DNA from: Elysia chlorotica
Lineage: Eukaryota; Mollusca; Gastropoda; Plakobranchidae
DNA length: 64,000 bases
Direction: 5' to 3'
NCBI GenBank assembly: GCA_003991915.1
Contig: RQTK01000022.1
Span: 447,531-511,530 of the forward strand
Position 1 is the stretch's first letter; each line of letters begins with the position of its first letter. The notes under the pieces were generated by a model. That model had not been told where the DNA came from. It ran no database searches and saw only the letters and a list, made by a program, of their open reading frames with translations. This document shows positions 1 to 12,439 of the stretch, piece by piece. Both the position numbers and the translations under genes were made by a program.

Positions 1-296
1 TTTAAATAAAGTTAAATAGTTTAAATTAAGCTAAAAAATTGTTACAAAAAAAAGCTATGGTGTGCTTCAACTGGTTAGAGTTTTACGTGCGCCTACTTTA
101 TGATAATGAATGACTGTGTCAGCATAGCAACCATTATCTTTATCTGCAACATCATGGTTATGTTCTTATAAGTAAATGTATTGCGATTTGATGTTGCTTT
201 TGTATTCACGGATTTTTTCTGTGTATGTGTGTGTGTGAGGGGGGGGGGTTCTAGGTTATTTTCCTTTTGTATCAAAGACTTCATTGCATTGAGTAC

Positions 297-3200
297 CTTT
301 TTAAGGTCGAAGTAGAGCACCTCCTTCATGTAGCTGGGGATGTTGGTGAGAAACGTGTAGGTTCCCCAGTTGGCGCAGGTGTGTGTCACAATCAACGCCC
401 ACACGTGCCGTGATGTCATGATAGCTAACCAAGGCGTTGGGGCAGTTGGTTTCTGTATCGTTGTTGGTAATGAAGCAATAAAAAATAAGAAGTCGCTGGT
501 TATGGTGAGATTCAAATTTGAGAGTTTTCGACGAGGGCTTTGGTTACTAAGGCCTCAGTGAAACGATCCAGAGCATAAAGATACATAATGGCATCTTTAA
601 ATGGCATAAAGATGAACAAGCGGTATTTTATGACTCTTTGTGTTTGTGAAAGTCGATTTCGTTTTTAATGAAAACATTTATGAAATTATGAAGACGAAAG
701 ATCTTGAAGACGAAAGTTTTTTAAAAAAAATAAATGGTCGGAGAAATTCCGGTACACAAAATAATTATGATACTGGAATTTTTTTTATTAGTAGTTGTTA
801 CACTAACTGGAACATCTTGGATAGACGTTGTAAATAAATTGTACAGATTTTACCAGACAGTTATAGGTGATAAAAACTACACGCACAGTCAGATCCAAAC
901 CTCTATTATATATATCATAGATATATATATAGAGAGAGAGAAAGAGAGAGAGCGAGAGAGAGAGAGAGAGAGAGAGGAGGGGGGAGTGAGAGATGGAGAG
1001 AGAGTGGGAGGGAGGGAGATATCCAATTTCTGTGTATGTGATGTCTACTTGGAATATAATTTTAATGTATTCTTATCTTTCTTCCTCTCCAATTCTTCCC
1101 ATCTTGCCCTCCTGTTCCTCACTCTTCATCTTTTATTGTTATCTATGATGCCATTCCCTGCCCCAATCACTTTTCTATCTATCCGTCTACATATACGTAT
1201 GTGAGGAAAAATATGTGACATAATTTCAATTTATTTTTTTAACTTGTGGATATTGGTGAGTAATTTTAAAGACTTGGCAGCATACATTAATTACTAAATT
1301 TTACTTTTACTCATAATCAATTTTAACCTTATTTTGAACTTCAATGTTTTAACTGACGATCACACTTTTGTAGTTTTGTTTCTTACTTCTTTCTCTGGGG
1401 CATTATTCCCTTTTCGATCTTCGCATATATATTCCCTCTCGGCATTTGAGATCCTTGGATGTTGTTCTGGTGTGTCGGCCACGATGATCATCCAACCAAT
1501 GAACCATAGCACGCCGAAACTGCCTGGTATAGAGGATTTGCGAAAATAATCATCACATCATTTAGAGCTCTTCATTTCTTTCTATTGTTAGGTAAAGTAC
1601 GTGTGCTGTTTGAGTAAACGATGACCATTCTTCGAAGATAAACTTGACTACACCAAAAATGGCTTGAAATTAGGATTTAAAAAAGAAATAAAATCTTCAG
1701 AAAAGGGATCTAAATCGCTTTATTTGTTTTCATTTTAGGCAAAATAAAAAGGATATTTGAGTAAATAACGCACGAAACAATCTTGAAGGTTGACAGACAT
1801 TTTCTAACTCATTGATTTTGTTTTAAATGTTATAATGAGTAAATTTGTAGTATTAGAGAGCTTGCGTGAATCGAAAGAGTGATGAATAGGATTTTCATAT
1901 TAATTGAAATTTATTATTGTTTTTCTAAAAATATGAAGATGGTTGTAGTTGTATGGAGTAAGTGGTGGTTTTGTGAAAAGTGTCAAACTGAAACAAACAT
2001 GGTTGCGCTGAATTTGCTATTGGTCCTGCTTTTTTCTGGTACTACGTGTTCCTTATTTTTTAATAACAGTAATATTGGTATTTCAATACTTACCTAAAAC
2101 ATAAAATACAGAAGGCCATCCTCCATCAAATCCGTACTCACAAAGATAACTTGCTACAGGAAATGTTACCACATTGCCTATCTGAGACCCTGTGCAAAAA
2201 TGGAAAGAATGTCATTCAGAGCTTTAATTTTCCTTACTGTGTAATCAGATTGGGTAACAATGCACTGTAATTAAGTTTTTACTTATCACCACTGCAAAGA
2301 GTCGTAGGCTACTTCTTTGTCAACGTTGTATTTCTACTTTATTGTGTGTCCTTTTCCCCCTTAGTTTTAGATGTCTAGGAGAACGGGAAGGAGAATGCGC
2401 ATGTCGGTTCCATTAATACTAAAGATATTATTAAAGTCGTAAAAATGTATTGCTTATTATTATTGCAAAGTGTCGTAGGCTACTTCTTTGACCTTTTTGT
2501 TATTTTATACATATCTATATATACATAATTATATATGTATGTAAAGGGGAACTGAACAAAGAATGTGTATGGATATTGCATACTTTTTAAAGAGTATTTA
2601 AGACTTAGGAACATAGTCTTGAACAAGCTTACCTGCATAACATATCCCAGTCAGTTTGCCGCTTTCTAGAGACGGGGCCCACTTGGTCCATAAAACAGCC
2701 ATGGCGGGCCAGACAACACCCTAAATCAAACATTATCGCGAGACATGATTGGTACAAGAGTTAGATTTAAGTTGAGAGTATTTCAAAAAGGTAAACAAAA
2801 ATGGTATATGGGTGCATAAAAAAGGAAACGTTTACCATTGATAACATTGTATAACGAGACAGATGGAATAGTAACTAGTTTCCAGATAACTTTACAATAA
2901 AAGGTGCCTCAAGTATTATGTTTGTTGAACCCAGTACCGTATGCTTCTTACCTGCGATAAACCTGCAATTATCCTCATTATCATTAAGAGCTTGTAGTCC
3001 AGATATTTCTAAGGGTGAAGATCTGGTCACAGCATCCCCTCCCTTTACGAAAGCCTGCCTGTTCGTTTCTAAGCTGTTGGTCGACTGCTTCTGAGATCCT
3101 CTGGATGATGATCTTGGACAGGATCTTGCTGGGTATTGACAGCAGGGTGATACCGCGCCAGTTGTTACAGTCGCTGCGGGCGCCTTTCTTGGGGATCTTC

Positions 3201-4481
3201 ACAATGATGCCTTCTGTCCAGTCCTTCGGCAATTCTTTTTTTTTTCCCATATGCTTGCGAAGAGTGGTTTAATGATTTCAGCTATTCTTGGTAGTGGTCC
3301 TTTTGAAGTTCAAAAACTTCTCTATTGAAACAACCATTATTAGCGTGGACATGCTTGCATCATTAGTACACGTATTTCTGTTTCATTTGAACATTCAATG
3401 CCACATATAGTAATAGGATGATTAATTATTATTCATACTATAAAAGTGGTGTTCGCCTATAATTTATTGTAAATTATTTCGATAACGTTCGTAAAACTGG
3501 TAGATTGACCGTTTCATTCATCTGCGGAGAGGCATTTTTTTTTAGTTATGAACAAAGTAATCCAACCCCTACGTGACTCCGTCAAACTCAGATCAAGAGT
3601 ACTAGCCAACATTTAATCTTCTTATAATAAGGCTCCGAAAAAAAAAGTTATGAGGATTACTACAACAAAAAGTTTGGCTGGAGAGCGGGAGGTTAAATAT
3701 ACGTATTTTTTTTTCTTTTTTTATAAGAGATATATAACTAGTCCATATGGTATAATAAACAAGATTAATTACCTTGCCGCTAACCATCCGCCGAATACCT
3801 GGGTCAAAAGATAGCCCCAAAAGAATGAACCTAGAACGTAGCCCTGAGTTTCTTTGGACCAAACAAATTCGCCTTCCTGAAAAATAATTTTCATGTCAGA
3901 CTTTAAAAGCCAGTCTCGTCCCATGTCCCTCAGTCTCCAAATTTTAGTACAAAAAAATCACTAAAAAATACTTAATTGCTAGTGTATTTGTTGGTTTTCA
4001 AAAGAACAAGATGCTTACTGTTTTCTCATGAATACTTCAAGACTATTTTAAACATTAGAGCTACATAAAAGCAGACCTAAACATTTCTAGTTACATTTTT
4101 CAATTAACGCAGGAAGCAGTAACAATTTTATAATTTAATTTTTCATAATCAAGAAAAAATAATACATGTATACTTTAATCACTATCGATTTTATTGTGTA
4201 CTCGATACTTATAATATAAAATATGTACAAATCGATTGAGCTGTGTACCCTATCCCCATCAGATGTATCGTTCGACGATTGATTTTCTACGCCATTGCAA
4301 GTGGCCGGTCGTTGGTCTGTGTCGCCAGAGTGTTCAGCATCTTTGACGAGGTCCAGTGCTGTCTGGTTGACCATGCACACCATGGCGACGCTGAGGTTGA
4401 CCCTCAGGGCGTACAGATTCAGAAAGCCAACACATCCTATCAGTGATAGAGCCAGCCGGCTGGAGCCGAGTAGAGGCGGAG
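297..4481 (-). CDS. SLC17-family (sialin/VGLUT-like) anion transporter, partial, one exon damaged
   Basis: Exons in transcript order are 4249-4481, 3773-3876, a truncated exon 2953 to about 3003, 2633-2720, 2094-2189, 1387-1523 and 297-452. Each has AG/GT borders, and all joins outside the truncated exon keep phase. The peptides follow the family order: [17 protein letters not shown] (helix 1 and the family NLS motif), an N-glycosylatable luminal loop, [69 protein letters not shown] and [18 protein letters not shown]. Known members are proton- or sodium-coupled organic-anion carriers of lysosomal, synaptic-vesicle or plasma membranes with 12 helices. The substrate cannot be read from this part. 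The start and the last helices are not visible; the 3' end lies beyond base 1. About 28 residues expected between GGWLAA and DYKLLMIMR are missing where a LINE fragment sits, so this copy may be non-functional or misassembled. Confidence 0.92.
901..1019. repeat. (TA)n/(GA)n microsatellite in SLC17 intron
   Basis: A short TA run is followed by a long GA run and a purine-rich tail. It lies in the intron between the exons at 297-452 and 1387-1523. Confidence 0.95.
2953..3003 (-). pseudogene. SLC17 exon truncated at a LINE junction
   Basis: The stretch encodes [16 protein letters not shown], ends in a proper GTAAGA donor (2947-2952) and joins in phase to the next exon at 2720. On its 5' side the reading runs straight into reverse-transcriptase sequence near 3003. 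The family's preceding 28 or so residues (GGK...TP motif region) are absent from 3310-3772. Skipping this exon would join phase 2 to phase 0 and shift the frame. The exon therefore looks broken by insertion with deletion, unless the assembly is wrong here. Confidence 0.65.
3001..3312 (-). mobile_element. Non-LTR retrotransposon (RTE-like LINE) reverse-transcriptase fragment
   Basis: Translation on the minus strand gives classic reverse-transcriptase motifs: [33 protein letters not shown] and [17 protein letters not shown]. The upstream part ([17 protein letters not shown]) is in another frame, shifted at an A-run near 3240. It is truncated at both ends, with no endonuclease and no YADD catalytic box. 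The type is closest to RTE-class elements common in invertebrates, judged by memory of the motif style. It lies directly against an SLC17 exon in the same orientation. Confidence 0.88.
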
Positions 4482-4510
4482 CTGAAAATGTGTACGGTTA
4501 ATGATTCAAA

Positions 4511-4740
4511 GTGTGTTTTTTTTTATCTTTGCATTGAATTTCTCTCTCTATCTTTTACACCCCTGACTAGAATAGCTTGCTCTCTCTCTCTCTCTCTCTC
4601 TCTCTGCCTCTGTCTCTCTCTCTCATCTCTATCTCTCTCACACACAAACACACACCACTGACTAGAATAAAAGTGTGTTTTTGTCTCTCTCTTTGCATTG
4701 AATTTCTCTCTCTATCTTTTACACCCCTGACTAGAATACC
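4511..4740. repeat. Duplicated segment around a CT microsatellite
   Basis: A segment of about 60 bases, from the T-run through cacccctgactagaata, occurs at 4511-4573 and again at 4674-4738. Between them are a (CT)n tract (4579-4640) and a CA-rich stretch. It looks like a local duplication by slippage upstream of the first visible SLC17 exon. Confidence 0.85.
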
Positions 4741-4856
4741 TTGTCAAGGCTGATATTTTGTCATGTTTATTCTAACTAAAATTACAGTCACTTTGTCATG
4801 GTAAAAAAAATATTTTAATTTAAAAATTATTAGCTAAATTCGAGAAAAAATGAGTG

Positions 4857-4936
4857 GATAGGCATGAATAATTATAATTTATTGTGGGCGATTAAGGATA
4901 GGCGTGAATAATTATAATTTATTGTGGGCGATTACC
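4857..4936. repeat. Two-copy 40-bp tandem duplication
   Basis: Two adjacent units beginning ggataggc and ending tgggcgatta differ at about one position. No function is evident. Confidence 0.9.
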
Positions 4937-5317
4937 TTTTAATGTCAACAAAAATAATAAATGGCTTTATACGCAAGAGCTTACTGTGGTTTCCTCAATG
5001 ACAGCAGATTAAAGAAAATATAGATTTATTTCTTAATTTGGCAGTTGAAGAGATCACGTTGTTCAGAATGTATATGTATAAAATTATTAAAGTTGATTCT
5101 AATACAAATAAGTATGTGTGGTTGTACCCAACAGCATAGTGGGCACCTCGTATTAGAGCGGCTAAGTGCCTGCTCAATGTGTTTAAATAGTTGAGAGAAG
5201 AAATTTAAAAAAAAATTCTCACCAAATGTTCAATGTGCATCATACGTTTTTAGATCAACAACTTAACTATTCAATGACATAATGCTGTGTCAATTATCTT
5301 CGTGTTTTTATTTTTGT

Positions 5318-5326
5318 GGTTGTTGC

Positions 5327-5391
<65 letters not shown>

Positions 5392-5398
5392 GTTTGTT
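5318..5398. repeat. (GTT)n trinucleotide microsatellite
   Basis: Some 24 near-perfect GTT units are followed by GTTT units. Confidence 0.97.
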
Positions 5399-5399
5399 T

Positions 5400-7150
5400 T
5401 GCAGATGCAAGAGTTCAGCAAGACAAACATTGGTAGTATTGAACCGCGGAGAATGGACTAAAACAATTAACAAAAATTATAAAGTATAGATTTTATTGAT
5501 AGATATTGTATTTATAAATTCTTTAATCTCTTCTGTTAGCTGTGAAGATTTTTTTTTTCTAGTGTTTGAATCGCGATAGTGATTTTTGTGATTATGATTA
5601 TCCGTTTTCACCATTAAATTTAGCATTAAATGAATGTCTAAAGTCAGGTTTGCCTCATACACTTTACCTCATATCTGATATAATGTTCAATAATATTGAA
5701 AACTATAAAAATTTACTTATTCATGAGTTTTATGAATACATGTACTACTAAGAATTTAACTTCCTAAAACAATTTTGAGAATCTACTTATCGGTGTGCAA
5801 AATGTCTTCATGGATTATGTTGGATACATTATGAGTTGATAATTACTTCTCATCTTATGCTTATTGTTTAAAAATCGTGAAAATTAAATTGTACACAACT
5901 GAGAGGATTTCAATTTACCTTAATCATAACCACCTATTACAATTATATTTTTAATGTTTTTCTGTCCAAATCCAATTTTACTTTGATATGCCGTTCTGTC
6001 GTTATACTACATTTTTTTATTGTGCTATACCAATAAATTAACGTTCTAATAGTTCAAATCATGATAATATATGGGCCTTAGAAGGCGTTTTTGGCAAAAA
6101 TGTGTGTTACCAACTGACGTTTATCAGACGTCCATGTTCTGTTTTCCGTCATTTGAAATCCAACGGTCTTTTTTTCTTCACTCAGGGTAATACTGTTTAC
6201 TTTCCGTGCATCATCCGCAATGTATCCAGAGTTATCCATTTCTTGAATTGTGTATTCGTCCGTTAAAAAATTAAAAATTTTTATTTAGAAATCACTTTTG
6301 TCATTATCATTATGACTTTCAATCTCTGACTTGTACGTAAATTCTATTTTCGAAACAATTGGAACAAAAATTCAAGGAAATCCATTGGTATTATTTAGGT
6401 GCCTGCAAATGAATTGTATTTGATGACTGTGCGAACTTGAGATCGCGTTAAGTCTGAGGGCGTGCTTAAATCAGCCTGTGTCTACCTTGTTTGGATAGTT
6501 GTAAGATATGAAAATTATTTAGTGCTTAGTCTATAATCATTTTTATCAAGGACTACATTCTTTAAATAGAGTAAAGATAGCAGTAGCTTCATAGTTCTGG
6601 GAGTGTTGAACTGTGTGAGGAAAATGCTCAAAGGATCTTCCTTGGAGTTCGAGGAATGCTCCGTCTTGATTCGGAACTATCCATTCGTTTTTAAAGTAAG
6701 CTTAAGAGATATTGAGACGGATGGTTTATAATGATGAGATAAGCTTTAAACATTGCGAAATCATCACTCTTTTCTTAAAGGTGTGTTATGACTTTGTTTT
6801 GAAAATTTTAACAGCATAGAAAACATTTCTTTCATACCTAACTTTTGTATCAAAATTCCCCATGACAATCATCACGTTGTGTGTTTACAAAGGTTATTGG
6901 TCCGCTCTATGTCGTCACAAAAACCCGGTTTTTTTCTCTGTGTCTGTGCTTTCCAATAATGGGACGTATGCCTGAATTAGGTTAATGTGTATTGGCTTCG
7001 CGTTTAACTTTGCGTTTGCGAATAATTTTCAAGCAGAAACTGCCCAGTAGCCTTTTACATCTTAGATACGCCCCCCCCCCCTTTTGTGTGTGTGTGCGTC
7101 TAACCACATGAGTATACCATTTTTTTTATCATTCTATAACCCTTGCTCAT
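5400..7150. other. Gene-free AT-rich interval
   Basis: Short reading frames such as the one near 5566-5751 have low-complexity composition, no recognisable motif and no convincing splice sites. I see nothing else here except a C-run at 7071-7081. Confidence 0.5.
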
Positions 7151-7157
7151 GCCCCGG

Positions 7158-7212
7158 TATTAGTTCGGTTGTTGTCAGTATACTGTGACCGGCTACAAGA
7201 CGGAATCATTTG
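7158..7212 (+). mobile_element. SINE fragment (middle domain, family A)
   Basis: The segment gttgtcagtatactgtgacc matches the central part of the longer SINE at 10760-11012. Head and tail are missing. Confidence 0.6.
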
Positions 7213-7389
7213 GAGAAATTAATGGCTGAGGAATACATAAAGTTTCAAGAATAATTCCTACTACAAGTATAGTAAAACAGAGAAACTGACTATTGGGGTC
7301 GAAAATTACCCAATGTACGATAAGGGTTAAAAAGAGAACTTCAAAACGTTACAGCTGGATCAAACAATCGATTGCAACGGGTGAATCAT

Positions 7390-7520
7390 TAACAACAACA
7401 ACAAAAACAATAACAACAATAATAACAACAACACTAATAATACTAAAACAACAAACAGCAACAACCAACCAACAACCAATACATACTAATACTAATACTT
7501 ATACAACTAATAATAATATT
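7390..7520. repeat. AAC/AAT-rich simple repeat
   Basis: Imperfect (AAC)n and (AAT)n trinucleotides. The 106-codon frame across it is low-complexity threonine/isoleucine/asparagine and not a gene. Confidence 0.9.
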
Positions 7521-7619
7521 GTCATCGTTTTCCTATTGTGTAGGCCTGGCTATTGCATTGGATTAAGGATCGGTAAACCTAGCCCCCTTTTTCTTTCCGA
7601 CCACCCTCTATGATTCAAA

Positions 7620-9300
7620 GACAGAGCTTACATGCTGATAATGATATCCGCGAAGAGAGGTCGCCATTTTTACTAAACCATCTAGTGGTATTAGTAAACT
7701 CGTTGGCTTGTAGTAAGAAATTATAGTAATGTGTGCAATCTACTCTAGAACTATAAAACTATAACCAATCCATTTTAGTAATTTCTCTTAAGTCGTTTGA
7801 TTTATGAACTCACACTGACAACTAAAAGGGAAAAAAACGAATAAGTTTAACAATCTTGTGCCACAGGTCTTTCAGCTTTACTCAACGAGTCGAATAAAGA
7901 AAGAAATCACAAGCAAGCCAACAATGAACTACCAACTTTATTCCAGAGAAGTTGACAGCGATACAGTATCAGCAGGCACATGCTTTTAATGAAAAAAACA
8001 TTCTGTAACAACATTTATCTGTCACACAGTACTTCTAAAAGCATAGAACTCAATGGGTTGTCATTCTCAAATCTTGGGTCATATACAATACACGACAATT
8101 TTATCAATCTCTCTTCAAACAAACGACTGAAATGCTAAATTTTCCTCACAGGATGGAACAAAATACTCTTGAAATATAATTCACAACTTAACATTAGCTT
8201 CACAAAGGCATCCCTCCTCTCTAGCCCACAATACAGTTTAAAAAGTTAAAAAGTATCTTCGATGCAAAGGTTATATGACTTAGGCGATCTTAAATTGCGC
8301 GCATGGCACAGTCTTAGTTTGGGAATAATGAGAATCCTTGTTATGCCTTTTAACAAAGTTTTTAAGAAAAACAAAAGCTTCTACGCAGTAAAAATAATGC
8401 AAATATACATAAAAATCCCCCTGTTAAGCAAAATAAATGCAGACATAACATCTGTAATCGTCAAATGCAGACAATATAATGATAGCTTAAAAATAAATGT
8501 AAGGCCACCTTTAAGTCGAATTTTGGCTCCATAAACATTTTGCTGAACTGAATCTTCTAAATGCTATCCTGCAAATTAGATCTATAACACAACAAAGCCA
8601 GGATACATCTGCTGCTCTGTATTTTAATGATCGACCACTTCATTGAACCAAGGAAGTTAGGCTCAACGCCTAGAGGCGATAATTAGACCAGTCAAGATCA
8701 AGAAATACTCTAGCGCAACCGCCTATGCACACGTTATGTTGGTATCATTTTAATATAATTCACTATATACTCCCAATAGTTAATTTATAACCAAATATAA
8801 AATCTTGCATTTCAGAAAAGTCATGGTCCAATATAACGCGAGTCTTGTAAAATGTTACCCATACAGTCATACACTAATCAGATTTTTCAGACAAGCTCAT
8901 CAACCATGGACAGAGATTGTCGTGCTAAGCAGTGCAAACTCAATTGTAATGAAGATAAGTAAAAAAATATAATTGTAATATAATTATAGCCATATAGTTC
9001 AAAGTGATCACACAAAGTTGCTGCAGAAGTTATAATACTAGCAGCAATGAAAATTTAAGCTAACAAACCCATTCTGGAAATACTTTTTCATGATGTATTT
9101 TGCTCGAGCCAACGGAAACAGTAAAATAAAATGCGCCCCTAGTCAGAGTCATTACTAAGCATGACAAGACAAAATACATCTCTTTCAATCTATTTAGATG
9201 GAGATAAGCTTTAAATTAAAAGATGTTACTATGCTTCTTCGTGTACACCAAAATAGGTTACTTTAAAAAAATTAAAAATTTATCAGAGATGCTCATAATA
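7620..9300. other. Gene-free AT-rich interval
   Basis: No coding signature is visible. Bases 8995-9180 are a diverged copy of 10412-10690. The composition would suit an untranslated region, but no adjacent coding exon supports that. Confidence 0.45.
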
Positions 9301-9302
9301 GG

Positions 9303-9538
9303 AGTTGTTTAGTTGATTTAACGTCCAGCATCAACACTATAGAGGCTATATTGTGGACGAGGCCCAAGAATGACGTTTGTGAATTCCATGTGCTGCCACA
9401 CACTTTACAGGCTCGGATACCATGGCTCCTGTGTCAGCCGGTCACATTAAACTGACACAGACAACCAGTAAAGGGCGAAGTCTCCAGGACTCGAACCACG
9501 GAACACCTGCGTCGGAAGCCAATGTTCGGCATCAAGAA
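9303..9538 (-). mobile_element. tRNA-derived SINE, family A, near full length
   Basis: Read on the minus strand it has a tRNA-like head with a degenerate B box in ccgtggttcgagtcctgg, then a middle domain and the family tail. The tail includes cacaatatagcc and gctggacgttaaatc. This is one of the more complete family A copies. Confidence 0.85.
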
Positions 9539-10704
9539 ATTTAAAATCATCTAACCATTTTTGGCTTTACATTCGATCAGAAGAAATACCATTGGCAAAA
9601 ATAACCATGTTTACATAGATATATGCTACAGAGTACGGTGAACTAAACGAGGAAAAATACTGAATACATCAAAATTGATATATTAACATTTTACGTATAT
9701 TAAAAAAATGTATGAAAATATAATTTTGTTTCTCCGTCAATTCGCCTTTAGCCTTTTCATTTCTAAACATGGAATGATTTGGTTCATGTTTTGGTATGTG
9801 TTATAAATCTTTTTGGCAACGAAATTGTCTCCAATTGGAGTTGTAGGTTTGAATGTACATCAGCTACTTCTGTTTGACAGTATAAGGTTCGTTTTACAAA
9901 TGGAATTCACTTCAGTAAACTCAGTATTTATGAACAAAAAAGTATGAGTTGTTTTGATCCTTTGAGGTGGACCAGATCTTTATAAAAACAATAATCAGTA
10001 TAAAACTGGTGCTGTCTGTTGGTTTGTTTATGTCACAAATCAACACTATAATTAGGCTATAATTATAAGCTGGTGCTGTCAATGGAATACAACTGAAATG
10101 ATCTTTGTTGAATCGTGTTTGCCATTTAACATCATTTTAACAAAGACAAAGTGTATCATAATTTTTCTAATTCCTTTTTAATGACAACTGAATTCAGTTC
10201 ATATAATTACAAATGGATACATATAAAATAAGCAATGTGGGGACGAGCTTTTATTCTTCTCCGTACGTGCATACTCATTCATTCATCATTGGATCTATAT
10301 AATAATAATTATATGATCATACAACGGAAAGCAATCAAATATTTTACGCAGATTTGACATTGAATTTGAAAAGCTCTAACAATAATAAATTGCCTTATAT
10401 TAATCAAACTAGGTGATCACACAAAGTTGCTGCAGAAGTTGTGAAAACATTTATGATACTAGCAGCACTGGAAATGTAAGCTAACAATATTTAATTTTTT
10501 AAACTACTCATTTGATGAGTCGGTATACCCCTTCTGGAAATACTTTTTCATGATGTATTTTGCCTTTGCCAACAAAAGCAGTAAAATAAAATATGCCCTA
10601 AGTAGCCTGAGAAACAACTAGTCAGGAATATAGAAAACAGTAAAATATATTTTTTAAACAGTGTTATTACTAAGCATCTTAAGACAAAATCTCTCATTCC
10701 ATCT

Positions 10705-10766
10705 CGAGGGGGGGGGGGGGGGGGGGCGGGTGCGCCGGGGGGGCTCTTCGGGCGGCGGGGGGGGGC
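10705..10766 (+). repeat. Poly-G and GC-rich tract
   Basis: A run of about 20 G is followed by a G/C-rich stretch with several further G-runs, capable on paper of forming G-quadruplexes. Poly-G runs can also be sequencing or assembly artefacts. The proline/glycine-rich frames across it are by-products. Confidence 0.8.
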
Positions 10767-11012
10767 GTGGTTGCCCTGGGGTAGAACATCGGCTTCCGAC
10801 GCAAAAGGTCAGACTTCGAGCCCTGGCGATTGCGCTCCCTACTGTTTGGGTCGATGTCAGTATAATGTGACCAGCTGAGACAGGAGTCATGGCATCCCCG
10901 CCCTTCTCGTGTGTGGCAGCACATACAATTGTCATACTTTAGTCTTGGGGTCCGTCCCAATATAGCATATATAGTGCTGATGTTGGATGTTAAACCAATT
11001 CAACTTAACTCT
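10760..11012 (+). mobile_element. tRNA-derived SINE, family A, full length
   Basis: The tRNA-like head contains ccctggggtagaacatcgg and a B-box-like gacttcgagccctgg. Next comes a middle domain (gtcagtataatgtgacc, gctgagacaggagtcatgg) and the tail atagtgctgatgttggatg followed by ttaaacc. It serves as the local reference for the family. Confidence 0.88.
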
Positions 11013-11677
11013 TATTCCATCTCTAACCAATGACCTTTTGCGTCGGAAGCTGATATGAAAGTTAATTCTTATCTGAAGTCGATAAATAGAAAATAACTAG
11101 TAAAAAAACAAGTAATAAACACTATGAAACTTGTGCTGTTCGTCCGTTTGTTTATGTCCAACGTCAACACTATAATATGCTATAATAAGCTGGTGTTGTC
11201 AATGGAATGAAACCCAAATGAATTTCGTTGGATCATGTCTGCCATGTAACCTAATCATTATCACAAAAACAAAATGCATTTCAAGTGTTCTAATTCCTTT
11301 TTAATTGAATTATGAATGGAAGCTGAATTCAGCTCATAATTATAAATGGATACATATAAAATATAAGCAATGTGGGTACGAGCTTCAGATAAAATTTAAG
11401 AAAAATCATTCCAGGTAAATTTACAAACGGTACTAATTTAATGTAATCATATTTTTACTCTACGTACATGCATAAACATTCATTTATTATTGGATTGATA
11501 TAATACTAATTATATGATCATACAACGGAAAGCAATCATCAAAAATTCAAGAAGAATTTGAAAAGCTAACAATAATAAATTGCCTTGCATCACAGATCAA
11601 AATATAAAAACTAATAGTAATAATAGATTGCAAATAATGTACAGCAGCGTAAATTTTTTTCGAGTCAACCACACATT

Positions 11678-11715
11678 GAATCGTCAACACTACATAGGCT
11701 ATATTGATGAAACTG
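11678..11715 (-). mobile_element. SINE tail fragment, family A
   Basis: Only the 3' tail (cgtcaacactacataggcta on the plus strand) is recognisable. Confidence 0.5.
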
Positions 11716-11799
11716 GGAGCACAATAATTATTTAGACACAGGGTACGGGTTCCTTCTAAGACAACATTACAAACATTACCGCACACTAGCAGCACAAGA

Positions 11800-12040
11800 G
11801 TATGATTTATAGCATAACGTCTTTTACTTTATATTCAGATCATTGAATGTGTTTTTCCGCCTTTCGCTTTTTCCTTTATAAAAAAATGATTGCCCTAAAC
11901 AGCAGGAAACATATCAAGGAATACAGAGATGATTCGCCCGACTCCATGCTTATCCTAAAATTTAAAAAAAAAACATTACTTTCTTTGTATGACTTGCAGA
12001 CAAAAAAGCATTTAGTTAGCAGCGCAGGATATCCATGTAA
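11800..12040. other. Gene-free interval
   Basis: AT-rich with no coding or structural signal that I can see. Confidence 0.4.
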
Positions 12041-12195
12041 TGGCGAGTGAATGAGTGAATTGCTTTTTACGGCATGTCAGCACAGTAATGGCTATGTTAT
12101 GCCCATGATGTCCTTAGACAGTCGATACATTTTACTAGTAGCAGCGATGACTCCTTTTATCTTTGAGTAGTAAAAGCATAGAAATAGTAATATAA
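12038..12195 (-). mobile_element. Family B interspersed repeat
   Basis: The plus strand shows gagtgaatgagtgaatt, then ttttacggcatgtcagcaca, then gtagcagcgatgactcct and agtaaaagcatagaaat. The same order recurs at 17012 and, in part, at 14884, 17488 and 22300. Confidence 0.75.
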
Positions 12196-12339
12196 GGTAG
12201 CAAAAAACACTTTCCGAAGATGAGTAGAAATGTAACCTAATACAGCTAATTGTAATAAACGAAAAATTACAGCACAAGTATCTCTTTAGGTGGGCATCAG
12301 TCGAAAAAAATGCCTCATATTGGACAAATAACGTCAGGA

Positions 12340-12420
12340 CGATAGAGAGAAAGAGGGAGAGAGGGAGGGAGAGAGGGAGGGAGAGAATCAGATTCAGAAA
12401 GAGACAGACAGAGGCATAGA
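12340..12420. repeat. GA/GGGA-rich simple repeat
   Basis: Purine-rich repeats of gaga and ggga. The serine/leucine-rich minus-strand frames across it are by-products. Confidence 0.85.
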
Positions 12421-12439
12421 AAGAGTTCCAAGTTGGTTT

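Larger units (their letters stand above)
8995..11590. repeat. Diverged segmental duplications
   Basis: Two pairs overlap here. Bases 8995-9180 resemble 10412-10690; both share gatcacacaaagttgctgca and a block around actttttcatgatgtatttt. Bases about 9990-10400 resemble 11110-11590; both share ttatatgatcatacaacgga and a block around attcctttttaat. Indels and substitutions are frequent, so the copies are old. Confidence 0.8.

Noticed and set aside
734..1204. 156-codon plus-strand frame
   Set aside because: It crosses the GA microsatellite inside an SLC17 intron and reads as low-complexity Glu/Arg.
3500..3540. Candidate missing SLC17 exon after an acceptor-like ccgcag on the minus strand near 3500-3545
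   Set aside because: The downstream peptide ([15 protein letters not shown], then stop) does not resemble the expected GGK...TP segment.
10654..10960. Proline-rich and glycine-rich frames
   Set aside because: They translate a poly-G tract and the adjoining SINE.
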